The translations under genes and the position numbers were made by a program. Shown here one piece after another: positions 26,731 through 34,797 of a stretch of 64,000 bases of DNA. The DNA comes from JAPWJZ01 sp965279315. Lineage in GTDB: Bacteria; Pseudomonadota; Alphaproteobacteria; Micavibrionales; UBA2020. The stretch is taken from assembly GCA_965279315.1 (NCBI GenBank), contig OZ257145.1, positions 1,736,001 through 1,800,000 on the forward strand. Direction: 5' to 3'. Within the stretch, counting starts at the first letter, position 1, and every line of letters starts with the position of its first letter. The notes beneath the pieces were generated by a model. The model was not told the origin of the DNA and did not search any database. It worked only from the letters and a program-made list of their open reading frames with translations.

Positions 26731-27345
26731 ATGGCCCTGCCCAAAGGCATTTTCAGCATCCCGAACATGCTGTGCTATTACCGCCTCGCCTATATCCCGG
26801 TGATGGTGTTGCTGTTCTGGCTGGATTACATCTGGCGTGGCGAACATATTTCATGGCCGGCATGGCTGAACGTGGTGCTGTTTACGCTGGCGGGCCTATC
26901 CGACTTCCTCGATGGCCGCATCGCGCGCTGGCTCAAGCAGGAAACGCTGCTCGGCAAATTCCTCGACTCCTCCTCCGATAAAATGCTCGTCGGCGTCGCG
27001 CTGATGTGCCTGCTGGCCTTCCAGCAACTCACCGGCTGGTGGATCGTTCCCGCCATCGTCATCTTCCTGCGCGAAATCCTGATTTCGGGCGTGCGCGAAT
27101 TCATGGCGTATTACAACGTCGTGATCGGCGTCAACTGGACCGCGAAATGGAAACTGACGATCCAGATGCTGTTCATCGGCTTCCTGATCGCCGGCCCCTA
27201 CGGCCCCGACCTTGTCCCCTATGCAGAGGAAATCGGCAAATGGGGTTTCCTGTTCGCCATGGTTTTAACCGTCTGGTCGGGCGCGGAATACTTCATCGAG
27301 GCGTGGAAGAATATCCGGCGGCTCGAGGCTGAGGGTAAGGTTTAA
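26731..27345 (+). CDS. pgsA: CDP-diacylglycerol-glycerol-3-phosphate 3-phosphatidyltransferase
   Basis: Inner-membrane enzyme making phosphatidylglycerol-phosphate, the committed step to PG and cardiolipin. The 204 residues carry the complete CDP-alcohol phosphotransferase motif DGRIAR-x8-G-x3-D-x3-D at about 61-81, with several membrane helices around it. In many alphaproteobacteria moaD/moaE follow. Here a hairpin repeat and an IS30-family element follow instead, so this is a rearrangement boundary. Confidence 0.93.
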   Translation: MALPKGIFSIPNMLCYYRLAYIPVMVLLFWLDYIWRGEHISWPAWLNVVLFTLAGLSDFLDGRIARWLKQETLLGKFLDSSSDKMLVGVALMCLLAFQQLTGWWIVPAIVIFLREILISGVREFMAYYNVVIGVNWTAKWKLTIQMLFIGFLIAGPYGPDLVPYAEEIGKWGFLFAMVLTVWSGAEYFIEAWKNIRRLEAEGKV

Positions 27346-27350
27346 ACCCT

Positions 27351-27445
27351 ACCTCTCTCCCAGAGGGAGAGAGGTACAAAATTAGTGGATTGAAAATACT
27401 GTATTTTCAACCACCAAAATCGCCTGTGTACCACCAGTGTACAAT
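27351..27445. repeat. Dispersed repeat: hairpins plus CACCA segment (copy 2)
   Basis: It starts six bases after the pgsA stop. A perfect 11-bp hairpin (ACCTCTCTCCC-AGA-GGGAGAGAGGT, 27351-27375) is followed by a second inverted repeat (TTGAAAATAC-T-GTATTTTCAA, 27390-27410, flanked by GTGG and CCAC) and GTGTAC-CACCA-GTGTAC. Same order of elements as 5812-5895. The first hairpin may end pgsA transcripts although there is no T-run. Confidence 0.5.
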
Positions 27446-27505
27446 TCTTCGCTTGCCGTTTCCGGTTAACAAAGCAACTTGCATCAAGACGATAGCAAAA
27501 TAGAC

Positions 27506-27543
27506 AAAATTCCTCCATCGGTTTAAACCGATGGAGGAATTTT
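27506..27543. promoter_or_regulatory. 38-bp perfect palindrome containing the transposase ribosome-binding site
   Basis: Two 19-base arms (left AAAATTCCTCCATCGGTTT, right AAACCGATGGAGGAATTTT) with no spacer end exactly at the transposase ATG. The GGAGG Shine-Dalgarno (27533-27537) is in the right arm and pairs with CCTCC (27512-27516) in the left arm. Any transcript starting upstream would hide the ribosome-binding site in a very stable stem. Confidence 0.85.
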
Positions 27544-28545
27544 ATGAAAAGATATAAACGACTGGAAGAGACAGACCGGGTATCCATCCAAGTGCTTACA
27601 AAAAGGGGGTATTCGGACGCACATATAGCGCGTGAAATCGGCGTTCATCGATCCTCCGTAGGCCGTGAGCGCCGGAGGAACACGGTCGATGGGAAGTATT
27701 ATTACCATCTGGCGCAGGGGCTGGCGGATAAACGGCTGCGCGCAAGGCGGTGGCGAAAGTCGAAGGTGACTCCGGAGATTATCGCCTTCGTGGAAGAGAA
27801 GCTGCGGTTGGGCTGGAGCCCGCAGCAAATCAGCGGATGGATGAAATACCGCCAGTCCGAGCTGCCCACCATTGGCTATGAGCGCATCTATCACCACGTT
27901 TGGCAGGACAAGTGGAACGGCGGAAGTCTGTACCGCCATCTGCGTCACGGCGGTCGCCGCTACAGGCGCTACGGATCACGGTTCGGTATTCCAGACCGCA
28001 GAAAAGGCCCTATTCCTGGCCGCGTTGATATTGACCAGCGTCCCGCCATCGTCGAGGAAAAATCCCGCGTCGGGGATTGGGAGCTGGACACGATTGTCGG
28101 CAGCCAGCATCGCGGCGTCCTCGTCAGCATGGTCGAGCGTGGATCAAAATTCCTGCGTCTGGCTTTGGTTCGGGAGCCGAAGTCTGCTTCCGTCGCGGAG
28201 GCCATCGAAGCATCGCTCTACAATGACAGGAAAAAAGTCCTGACCATTACGATGGACAACGGCTGGGAGTTTGCAAGGCATCGGGAGTTCGGAAGAACCC
28301 TGAAGGCCGATACTTTCTTCGCCAAGCCCTACCACTCTTGGGAACGCGGGCTGAACGAACACACCAACGGCCTTGTCCGCCAATACTTCCCGAAGGCCAC
28401 CGACTTTACGGCGGTTGAGGCGCATGAAGTTCAGAAGGTCGAGGAGCTGCTTAACAATCGACCGCGCGCCGTGTTAGGATTCAGGACGCCGATGGAGGTC
28501 TTCTCAAGGCCGTCGTCTTTGCGCAAAGTTGCGCTAGTTAACTAA
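27544..28545 (+). CDS. IS30-family transposase
   Basis: A DDE transposase of 333 residues. The N-terminal helix-turn-helix (YSDAHIAREIGVHRSSVGRE) recognises the ends. A second DNA-binding region (LGWSPQQISGWMK) and the catalytic core follow: Asp in GDWELDTIVG, Asp in TITMDNGWEF and Glu in SWERGLNEHTNG, the IS30 spacing. Full length with no frameshift, so potentially active. Translation is probably restrained by the palindrome over its ribosome-binding site. The stop codon lies at the right end of the element. Confidence 0.93.
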   Translation: MKRYKRLEETDRVSIQVLTKRGYSDAHIAREIGVHRSSVGRERRRNTVDGKYYYHLAQGLADKRLRARRWRKSKVTPEIIAFVEEKLRLGWSPQQISGWMKYRQSELPTIGYERIYHHVWQDKWNGGSLYRHLRHGGRRYRRYGSRFGIPDRRKGPIPGRVDIDQRPAIVEEKSRVGDWELDTIVGSQHRGVLVSMVERGSKFLRLALVREPKSASVAEAIEASLYNDRKKVLTITMDNGWEFARHREFGRTLKADTFFAKPYHSWERGLNEHTNGLVRQYFPKATDFTAVEAHEVQKVEELLNNRPRAVLGFRTPMEVFSRPSSLRKVALVN

Positions 28546-29102
28546 AGGGGCGCAACGCCTATGACGCGCGTATTTCGGTTAACTATCCCACCCTGATGAG
28601 TATCCGGAATACCGATGGCACGATTCTCGCCGCCGCCGGTTTCCGCCTCGCGGCGCAGGAGCCTCTTTTTCTGGAGCAATATACCGGCGTGCCGGTGGAA
28701 AAGGCGCTCGCCACCGTTTATGGCTTCGATATCGAACGCAATATCATTGCGGAGGCGGGGAATCTTGCGTCAACGGGGAGAGGGGCGACGGTTTTTTTGT
28801 ATGCCGCGCTCACGTCGTACCTGAACCACCGTGGCCTCGGTTACCTCGTGCTCACCGGGACGGACGAACTGCACCGGCAGTTTATCAGGCTTGGCCTTGT
28901 CCCGCGCAGGGTGTGCGATGCCGATGCCGGGGCTCTAGCCGCCGGCCGCGCCAGCTGGGGCAGGTATTATAGCACATGCCCGCGGGTCCTGAGCGGCTCT
29001 ATCGCGGAAAGCGCCGCCTGTCTTGCGGCGCGGATGGGCGCGGAATACACAGAAACCGCACCGGCCCTGTTCCCGAGGTTACATTACAAATTCCATGAGT
29101 GA
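28546..29102 (+). pseudogene. Thermostable-hemolysin-like gene truncated at its 5' end by IS30
   Basis: From the first in-frame ATG (28596) the product is 168 residues with hallmarks of the thermostable hemolysin family (AAAGFRLAAQEPLFLEQYTG, VPVEKALATVYG, IAEAGNLAS, GLGYLVLTGTDELHRQF), which has a GNAT-like fold. The frame remains open and family-like upstream of that ATG to the IS end (NAYDARISVNYPTLMSIRN), and no Shine-Dalgarno precedes 28596. I conclude that the IS inserted into, or recombined away, the N-terminal 20-40 codons. It overlaps the start of the ligase gene (ATGAGTGA), so it was the first gene of the operon. A residual product from an internal start is possible. Confidence 0.75.
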
Positions 29103-30510
29103 GCTCCTTTCAGCCATTCGACGCCACGCGCGATCGCAGCCCGGTATGCCCGCACTGGTGGGCGAGACCGGCACATTGACATATGCCACGCTGGTTGCGG
29201 AGGTCGAACGCGGCGCCATCGCGCTGCGCGCAGCGGGCAGTGCCGTCGTCGGTCTGAAAATGGATAATGGGCCAAAATGGGTCGTCTGGGATCTTGCCTG
29301 CATAGAGGCGGGCATCGTCTGCGTTCCCCTGCCGCTTTTTTTCAGCGCCGCGCAGCTCGCACATGTGATTGCGGTTGCCGGTATCGACACAATCATATCG
29401 GTGACCGGCCTTGCCAGGGAAGGCGACAGAGCTATCTTCTCCCTGCCGGCGGGCACCAGCAAGATCACGTTTACGTCCGGTACGACGGGAGCGCCGAAGG
29501 GCGTTTGCCTGCCGCAAAGCGGACTTGAAAACGTGGCCCGCAGCGTTCTCGATGCCGTCGGACCGGAATGCGCAGTGCGACATTTTTCGGTCCTGCCGCT
29601 TTCCATCTTGCTGGAAAACGTTGCCGGCGTTTACAGCGCGTTGATGGCCGGCTGCGCGTGTCATATTTATAGCCTTGGGGCTATCGGCTTTGCAAATCCA
29701 TTCATGCCGGATTTTTCCGTGCTGGCCACGCAATTGAAAACTTGCCAGGCGACCTCCGCCATTCTGGTTCCGGAATTGCTGCGCGGCCTGATGGGTGCAA
29801 TGTCGGCGCAGCAGGTTTCAATCCCGTCTCTTCGTTTTGTGGCAGTGGGCGGGGGCAAGGTCGCGCCGGAAATCATAACGCAGGCGCGCAAGATGGGGAT
29901 TCCCGCATATGAGGGTTACGGGTTAAGTGAATGCGGCTCTGTCGTCACGCTCAATACGCCGCAATCGGATTTACCGGGCAGGGCAGGGCGTCTTCTGCCG
30001 CATATTGACTGTGAAATAGGGGCGGACGGCGAAATCATCATCCTGAATCCCGCTTTCCTTGGTTACGTTGGCGCGGCGCATACCGGGCCGCTGCATACAG
30101 GTGATATAGGCAGGATCGACGCTGAGGGGTTTGTGTCGATCGAGGGCCGCATCGGCAACGTGATCATCACATCCTATGGCAGGAACATTTCGCCGGAATG
30201 GCCTGAAAGCGCTCTGCTGGCGCAGCCTGAAATCGCCCAAGCGGTTGTCTATGGGGAGGCCATGCCATCTCTCGGCGCTCTGGTCGTCCCAACCGCCCGC
30301 GATGTCAATCTTGACGTGGCAATCGCGCGCGCAAATGCGCAACTTCCCGATTACGCGCGCATAAAACTTTTTCATGCCGTCGAGCCTTTTTCTGCCGCGC
30401 AAGGACTGCTGACGGGAAACGGGCGGCCGAAGAGACGTGAAATCCTTCAGCGCTATGCGTCAATCACACAACAGGAGAAGCAGAATGAAATTTTACGATC
30501 GGCTGGTTGA
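29095..30510 (+). CDS. AMP-forming acyl-CoA synthetase-like ligase
   Basis: ANL-superfamily adenylating enzyme, 471 residues, shorter than usual for fatty-acyl ligases. The ATP-binding loop FTSGTTGAPKGVCLP at about 125-139 is intact, as are EGYGLSECGSVV and the hinge LHTGDIGRIDAEGFVSIEGR. The C-terminal end reads LLTGNGRPKRREIL, so the residue at the usual catalytic lysine position (NGK) is arginine with a lysine two residues later. The CoA step may differ. It overlaps the truncated hemolysin-like gene by eight bases and the downstream oxygenase-like gene by 26 bases, so the operon is tight. Substrate is probably a carboxylic or fatty acid (inference). Confidence 0.85.
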   Translation: MSELLSAIRRHARSQPGMPALVGETGTLTYATLVAEVERGAIALRAAGSAVVGLKMDNGPKWVVWDLACIEAGIVCVPLPLFFSAAQLAHVIAVAGIDTIISVTGLAREGDRAIFSLPAGTSKITFTSGTTGAPKGVCLPQSGLENVARSVLDAVGPECAVRHFSVLPLSILLENVAGVYSALMAGCACHIYSLGAIGFANPFMPDFSVLATQLKTCQATSAILVPELLRGLMGAMSAQQVSIPSLRFVAVGGGKVAPEIITQARKMGIPAYEGYGLSECGSVVTLNTPQSDLPGRAGRLLPHIDCEIGADGEIIILNPAFLGYVGAAHTGPLHTGDIGRIDAEGFVSIEGRIGNVIITSYGRNISPEWPESALLAQPEIAQAVVYGEAMPSLGALVVPTARDVNLDVAIARANAQLPDYARIKLFHAVEPFSAAQGLLTGNGRPKRREILQRYASITQQEKQNEILRSAG

Positions 30511-31159
30511 GGAGACCGAACTTTATCGGCGGGAACTTTATACCGTGCCGCAGCTGGCAGATGCCTTGCAAGGCAATATCAGCCGCGAAACTTATATCGC
30601 CTACCTGACGCAGGCCTATCACCACGTCAGCCATACGGTTCCGTTCCTGATGAGCATGGGCAGCCGGCTGCCCGCGGAAAAATTTTGGCTGCATCGCTCG
30701 ATCGGCGAATATATACGCGAAGAGCTGGGGCATGAAGAATGGATTTTGAAAGATATCGCTGCTGCCGGCGGCGATGCCAAAGCGGTAAAAGCATCCAAGC
30801 CGCATCTAGAGACGCAGATGCTTGTCGCTTATAACTATGACTACATCCAGCGTAAAAATCCGGTTGGTTTCTTGGGCATGGTTTTCATGCTTGAAAGCAC
30901 AAGCGTGCAGATCGCCTCGCGCGCCGCCGATACCATCATGACAACCCTTGCGCTGCCGAAGGAGGCGTTTACGTACCTTGTGTCGCATGGTGCGCTTGAT
31001 GTCGGACATATGGATTTTTTCGCCGCGCTGATCGACAGGGTCACCGACACCGCGGATCAGCATGCGATTATCGAGGTCGCACAGAATACGTTCCGGCTTT
31101 TCGCGGGCGTGTTGCGCAGCATACCGCAAAATAGCAAAGGAATCCGTCATGCAGCTTAA
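30485..31159 (+). CDS. Heme-oxygenase-like diiron/iron-containing redox protein (TenA/PqqC/UndA fold)
   Basis: An all-helical protein of 224 residues. Start at the ATG at 30485, with AGGAG eight bases upstream inside the ligase gene. It has metal-ligand-like motifs EELGHEEWILKD (about 78-89) and DVGHMDFFAALID (about 175-187), the E-x2-H and D-x2-H arrangement of heme-oxygenase-like diiron oxidases such as UndA, which decarboxylates fatty acids. Central helices contain ESTSVQIASRAAD. With an acyl-activating ligase upstream and an SDR downstream, it may modify an acyl or amino-acid substrate. The reaction is not predictable from sequence. Confidence 0.8.
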   Translation: MKFYDRLVEETELYRRELYTVPQLADALQGNISRETYIAYLTQAYHHVSHTVPFLMSMGSRLPAEKFWLHRSIGEYIREELGHEEWILKDIAAAGGDAKAVKASKPHLETQMLVAYNYDYIQRKNPVGFLGMVFMLESTSVQIASRAADTIMTTLALPKEAFTYLVSHGALDVGHMDFFAALIDRVTDTADQHAIIEVAQNTFRLFAGVLRSIPQNSKGIRHAA

Positions 31160-31931
31160 GGGTAAACGGATTTACATGACAGGCGGCGCCGGCGGCATCG
31201 GATTGGTGCTGGCGCAAAAACTGCGGCAGGCGGGCGCCATTGTCGTTACTATTGACCGGCAGCAAGGCGCGGATATCGTTACCGACCTGTCTTCGGAAGA
31301 ACAGCTTTCGAGGCTCTGCGCGCAGCTTGCGCAGGAAAATGTGGATATACTGGTCAATCTCGCCGGCTTGATGTATTTCGGCCATTTCCCGCTGCAGCCG
31401 CAACAGCATGTCTCGGCAATGCTCCGCGTCAATCTCGAAGCGCCGCTGCGTCTTGCGCAGGCGGTCATTCCTGGCATGCGCCTGCGGGGGCAGGGTCAGA
31501 TTGTCAATATCGGCTCGGTGTTCGGCGCGATACCCTTTCCACATTTTGTCACCTATTCGACGACGAAGGCGGGCCTGAAGGCATTTTCGGAAAGCCTGAA
31601 CCGGGAATATGCCGGCAAGGGAATAAGCATAACGCATATCGCCCCGCGCGCCGTCACGACGCCGCTGAACGGCGGCCTGGTCGCGGAACTTCACAAGCGC
31701 ACCGGCGTCGTCAGCGACGACCCCGAAACGGTTACGGATAAAATAGTTCACGCCATCGCTCACGACAGCAAAAGCGCCGTGATCGGCTTCCCGGAAAGTT
31801 TTTTTGCAAGGCTGAATGCATTGCTGCCGGGCGTGATTGACGGCGCGCTGACGGAAAAGCGCGATATCGCCGACAATCTCCTCAACGAGTATTCAAACGA
31901 AAAGGAAAAAAACGATGCAAAAGCTGCTTAA
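31149..31931 (+). CDS. Short-chain dehydrogenase/reductase
   Basis: An NAD(P)-dependent oxidoreductase of 260 residues. The Rossmann motif TGGAGGIG is at about 11-18, Asp after the second strand (TIDRQQ) suggests NAD preference, and NLAG is present. Catalytic Ser in VNIGSVFG and Tyr-x3-Lys in YSTTKAG are intact. The post-catalytic PRAVTTPL segment is typical. Start at 31149 follows AAGGA by seven bases and overlaps the preceding gene by 11 bases. Cytosolic, and probably reduces or oxidises the product of the ligase/oxygenase pair (inference). Confidence 0.9.
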   Translation: MQLKGKRIYMTGGAGGIGLVLAQKLRQAGAIVVTIDRQQGADIVTDLSSEEQLSRLCAQLAQENVDILVNLAGLMYFGHFPLQPQQHVSAMLRVNLEAPLRLAQAVIPGMRLRGQGQIVNIGSVFGAIPFPHFVTYSTTKAGLKAFSESLNREYAGKGISITHIAPRAVTTPLNGGLVAELHKRTGVVSDDPETVTDKIVHAIAHDSKSAVIGFPESFFARLNALLPGVIDGALTEKRDIADNLLNEYSNEKEKNDAKAA

Positions 31932-32607
31932 CCTGTTGCTGGTTGCGTTTCTCGTGACTGCCGGCAGCGTGCCCGCGCGTGCCGAGGATCCATCAACCTC
32001 CGTCCTCGACAAGGAGGTTGCTGGCCTGCGCAATGAATGGGCGCGCATAAAATTCGCCGTCGCCGATGCGGATGCGCAGCAAAAGGGTATCGTCGCCCTC
32101 GAAGCGGTCGCGGATCTGACCGTGAAAACATTCCCTGACCGGCCGGAGCCTAAAATCTGGACGGCAATTATCCTGGCAACGGATGCCGGCATCACCAAAA
32201 GCATTTCCGGCCTTCCGAAACTGAAAAGGGCAAAAGCCCTGCTTGAACAGGCTCTGAAGGAGGATGACAAGGCGCTCGGCGGATCGGCCTACACGACGCT
32301 CGGGTCGCTCTACTACCAGGTTCCCGGCTGGCCGCTGTCCTTCGGCGACAAGGACAAGGCGGCGAAAAGCCTGAAGGCCGCCCTTGCCATCACTCCGGAT
32401 GGCGCGGAGCCCAATTATTTCTATGGCGATTACCTGTTGAAAACAGGCGATTATAAGGGATCCCTGGCGCGCCTGCGGCATGCGCTGGAAGCAAAGCCGC
32501 GCGAAGGTTTCGAGACGATTGACGCGGGCCGGAAAAAGGAGATTAATCAGGCGATCGCCGAAGCCGGAAAAAAAGCCTCTGAACAGGCGACATCGCATCT
32601 TAACTGA
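31915..32607 (+). CDS. Periplasmic TPR-like protein
   Basis: A 230-residue exported protein: signal peptide at about 1-23 (MQKLLNLLLVAFLVTAGSVP then ARA), then helical repeats resembling tetratricopeptides (RAKALLEQALKEDDKALGGS, AAKSLKAALAITPDGAEPNY, SLARLRHALEAKPREG). It overlaps the SDR gene by 17 bases, so it is part of the same operon, and it is followed 12 bases later by the response regulator. Probably a scaffold or binding partner in the periplasm. No catalytic motif. Confidence 0.75.
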   Translation: MQKLLNLLLVAFLVTAGSVPARAEDPSTSVLDKEVAGLRNEWARIKFAVADADAQQKGIVALEAVADLTVKTFPDRPEPKIWTAIILATDAGITKSISGLPKLKRAKALLEQALKEDDKALGGSAYTTLGSLYYQVPGWPLSFGDKDKAAKSLKAALAITPDGAEPNYFYGDYLLKTGDYKGSLARLRHALEAKPREGFETIDAGRKKEINQAIAEAGKKASEQATSHLN

Positions 32608-32619
32608 GGCGGAAAAACT

Positions 32620-33276
32620 ATGCGCATATTGCTGGTTGAAGACGATGCCATGCTGGGCAGGGCGACCGAGTCCGGCCTGAAGATCAGCTATGCCGTCGAC
32701 TGGTGCAAGAATGCGGAGGACGCAGCCGACGCCCTGCGCACGACCGATTACGACCTCGTCGTGCTCGATATCAATCTGCCGGGGAAATCCGGGCTGGATT
32801 TGCTGAGGGAGATCCGCCGGAACAAGGATGCTCGGCCGGTCCTGTTGCTGACGGCGCGCGATGCCGTGCAGCACCGCATTGAGGGCCTGAACGCCGGCGC
32901 GGATGACTATCTTGTCAAGCCCTTTGACCTTGATGAGCTGATCGCGCGCTGCGGCGCACTCATCCGCCGCAGCAACGGCCGCGCCTCCGCTCTGCTTACC
33001 CATCAGGGGATGGAGTTTGACCCGGCCTCGCGCGTGGTCAGGGTCGAGGGGATGACCGTTCACCTGTCGGCGCGCGAGCTTTCCATCCTCGAAATCCTCC
33101 TCAATAACCTCGGGCGCGTCATCAGCAAGGCGCGCATCGAGGAGCATATTTACGACTGGTCGGCGGATGAAATCGAGAGCAACACGGTAGAGGTCCACGT
33201 CTCCTCGCTCCGCCGCAAGCTGGGCAAGCAGTTCATCCGCACTATTCGCGGGCTTGGCTATACGGTTTCCGCATGA
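32620..33276 (+). CDS. OmpR-family response regulator (PmrA/QseB type)
   Basis: 218 residues. The receiver has Asp50 (LVVLDINLPGKSG), LTARDA and DDYLVKPFD. The winged helix at about 125-215 contains LSARELSILEILL and NTVEVHVSSLRRKLG. It overlaps the downstream sensor kinase by four bases (ATGA), giving a standard pair. Last-but-one in the ligase/oxygenase/SDR operon, so it may link expression of that pathway to an envelope signal. Related to, but distinct from, the regulator at 38573-39229. Confidence 0.92.
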   Translation: MRILLVEDDAMLGRATESGLKISYAVDWCKNAEDAADALRTTDYDLVVLDINLPGKSGLDLLREIRRNKDARPVLLLTARDAVQHRIEGLNAGADDYLVKPFDLDELIARCGALIRRSNGRASALLTHQGMEFDPASRVVRVEGMTVHLSARELSILEILLNNLGRVISKARIEEHIYDWSADEIESNTVEVHVSSLRRKLGKQFIRTIRGLGYTVSA

Positions 33277-34628
33277 CGGCAAAGAACTACTCGCTCCGCC
33301 TGCATCTCATGCGGCTGATCAGTGTGCCGATCATCGTGGCGGGGCTCGTCATCGGCGGGCTTGCGCTTGCGTTTACCTATTACGAGATCGATGAAGTCTA
33401 TGACGCGCAGCTGGCACAGTCGGCCAAGCTGCTGATGAAGCTGACCCAGCAGCAGCTGGAAGAGGACATCAAGCGCGGGGTCGCCATCAGCAACGAAAAC
33501 CCCGACTTCACGCATCTGTACGAGAAAAAAATCTCTTTTCGCATCTGGTGGAAAAACCAGCTTGTCACGGAATCCGCGAGCGCCGGCATTTTTGGCGACA
33601 AGCCCGCACCGCTGGATTTTTCGACGCGGCCGGCAGCCGGCAGCACATGGCGGCTGTTCTCTATAGCCGATGACGACGACGACCTGCTGGTCGAGGTCGC
33701 GGAAAATCAGGGCATCCGGACAGAGCTGATCCTGCAGATCCTCAGCAGCCTGTTTATACCCGGCCTTGTTTTCCTGCCGGTGATGCTGGGGTTTGTCTGG
33801 TACGGCACCACCCGCAGCCTGAGGCCGATGAAGACGCTTGCGCAACAGGTGAACGGGCGCGGCGCGCAGGACCTGAAGCCGTTCGAGACCGAAAAGATTT
33901 CGCGGGAGATTTTACCCTTCATCGGCGCGCTGAACAGGTTGTTCCTGCGCGTCGACAGGTCATTGCAGCGCGAAAAGGAGTTCACCGATAATGCGGCGCA
34001 CGAACTGCGCACGCCGCTGGCCGCCATGAAGACGCAAACCCAAGTGCTCATCAAGAAGGCCGGCGCAATGCCCGCCTGCCGGGAGGACCTCGAAAACCTG
34101 CTGACCTCCATCGACCGCGCCGCGCATCTAGTCGACCAGTTGCTGCTGTTCGCCCGGCTTCAGAATATGGACCTGGCGACTGCGCCCGTCGACCTGACTG
34201 TCCTTGCGGAAAACGTGTCGCGCCAGATGTACCCGCGGGCAACCGGCCGGCACCATCGCCTGGAGGTGAATGTCGAGCAGGGACTGGTGATTGAAGGATC
34301 GGCGAGCGCACTTGCCATCCTGATCGGCAACCTTGTCGAGAATGCCATCAAATACACGCCGCCGAACGGCCATATTGCGGTCGATCTGCTGCGCAGGGAA
34401 GGCGCAATCGCGCTCATCGTCAGCGACGATGGCCCGGGAATCCCGTCCGAGCTGCATGAAAAAGTGTTCGACCGTTTTTACAGGATTAACAAGGATGGCA
34501 CCGCCGGCAGCGGGCTCGGACTCGCGATGGTCAAATGGATTGCGGATATGCATTATGCCACGATAGAGTTGGCGCGCCATGAGCCGAAGGGCCTGACCAT
34601 CACTATTATGTTCCGGAGTAGTCAGTGA
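33273..34628 (+). CDS. Sensor histidine kinase (QseC/PmrB type)
   Basis: An inner-membrane kinase of 451 residues: TM1 at about 14-35, a periplasmic domain of about 120 residues with many acidic and aromatic residues (ENPDFTHLYEKK; SIADDDDDLLVEVAENQ), TM2 at about 155-175, HAMP-like linker, H-box NAAHELRTPLAAMK and ATP-binding boxes VSDDGPGIP and GSGLGLAMVKWI. Partner of the upstream regulator. The acidic periplasmic patch suggests cation sensing, as in PmrB (inference). The operon ends here, 30 bases before repeat copy C. Confidence 0.9.
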   Translation: MTAKNYSLRLHLMRLISVPIIVAGLVIGGLALAFTYYEIDEVYDAQLAQSAKLLMKLTQQQLEEDIKRGVAISNENPDFTHLYEKKISFRIWWKNQLVTESASAGIFGDKPAPLDFSTRPAAGSTWRLFSIADDDDDLLVEVAENQGIRTELILQILSSLFIPGLVFLPVMLGFVWYGTTRSLRPMKTLAQQVNGRGAQDLKPFETEKISREILPFIGALNRLFLRVDRSLQREKEFTDNAAHELRTPLAAMKTQTQVLIKKAGAMPACREDLENLLTSIDRAAHLVDQLLLFARLQNMDLATAPVDLTVLAENVSRQMYPRATGRHHRLEVNVEQGLVIEGSASALAILIGNLVENAIKYTPPNGHIAVDLLRREGAIALIVSDDGPGIPSELHEKVFDRFYRINKDGTAGSGLGLAMVKWIADMHYATIELARHEPKGLTITIMFRSSQ

Positions 34629-34659
34629 GGAAAATTTTGAAGAAGATATCCAACCGCAC

Positions 34660-34797
34660 ACTTACACGGGTTCTTGCAAAGTGGACTTTTTCAGGTCAAA
34701 TTGTATAGTAATTTCATGGCGTAGGCCGTTGCCGAAAGCGACTTAAAATCCGCGGGCATCAATCCCGTAAGGGTTAAAGTCCACTCGCCTGCGCCAA
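34660..34797 (+). repeat. tRNA-Leu 3'-half repeat with conserved arm, copy C (inverted relative to the tRNA)
   Basis: On the plus strand: CTTACACGGGTTCTTGCAAA, TTGTATAGTAATTTCATGGC, GCCGAAAGCGACTTAAAATC and then a degenerate T-arm (AAGGGTTAAAGTCC) and CTCGCCTGCGCCA. It aligns end to end with copies A and B but is in the opposite orientation and more diverged in the tRNA part. With copy D it brackets the GCS2/ATP-grasp pair. Confidence 0.7.

Larger units (their letters stand above)
27464..28545 (+). mobile_element. IS30-family insertion sequence
   Basis: About 1.08 kb with one transposase gene. Candidate imperfect terminal inverted repeats are GGTTAACAAAGCAACTT (27464-27480) and AAGTTGCGCTAGTTAAC (28526-28542), sharing GTTAAC and GCAACTT with a one-base offset. 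Exact ends are uncertain and I see no clear target duplication. On the right it abuts the in-frame remainder of a thermostable-hemolysin-like gene. On the left it abuts the repeat that follows pgsA. Confidence 0.8.

Noticed and set aside
27400..27445. CRISPR-like short repeats
   Set aside because: Only two GTGTAC units around a CACCA spacer. No regular array and no cas genes.
28561..28595. Alternative ATG at 28561 as the hemolysin-like gene start
   Set aside because: It is in a different frame from the family-matching sequence and has no ribosome-binding site.
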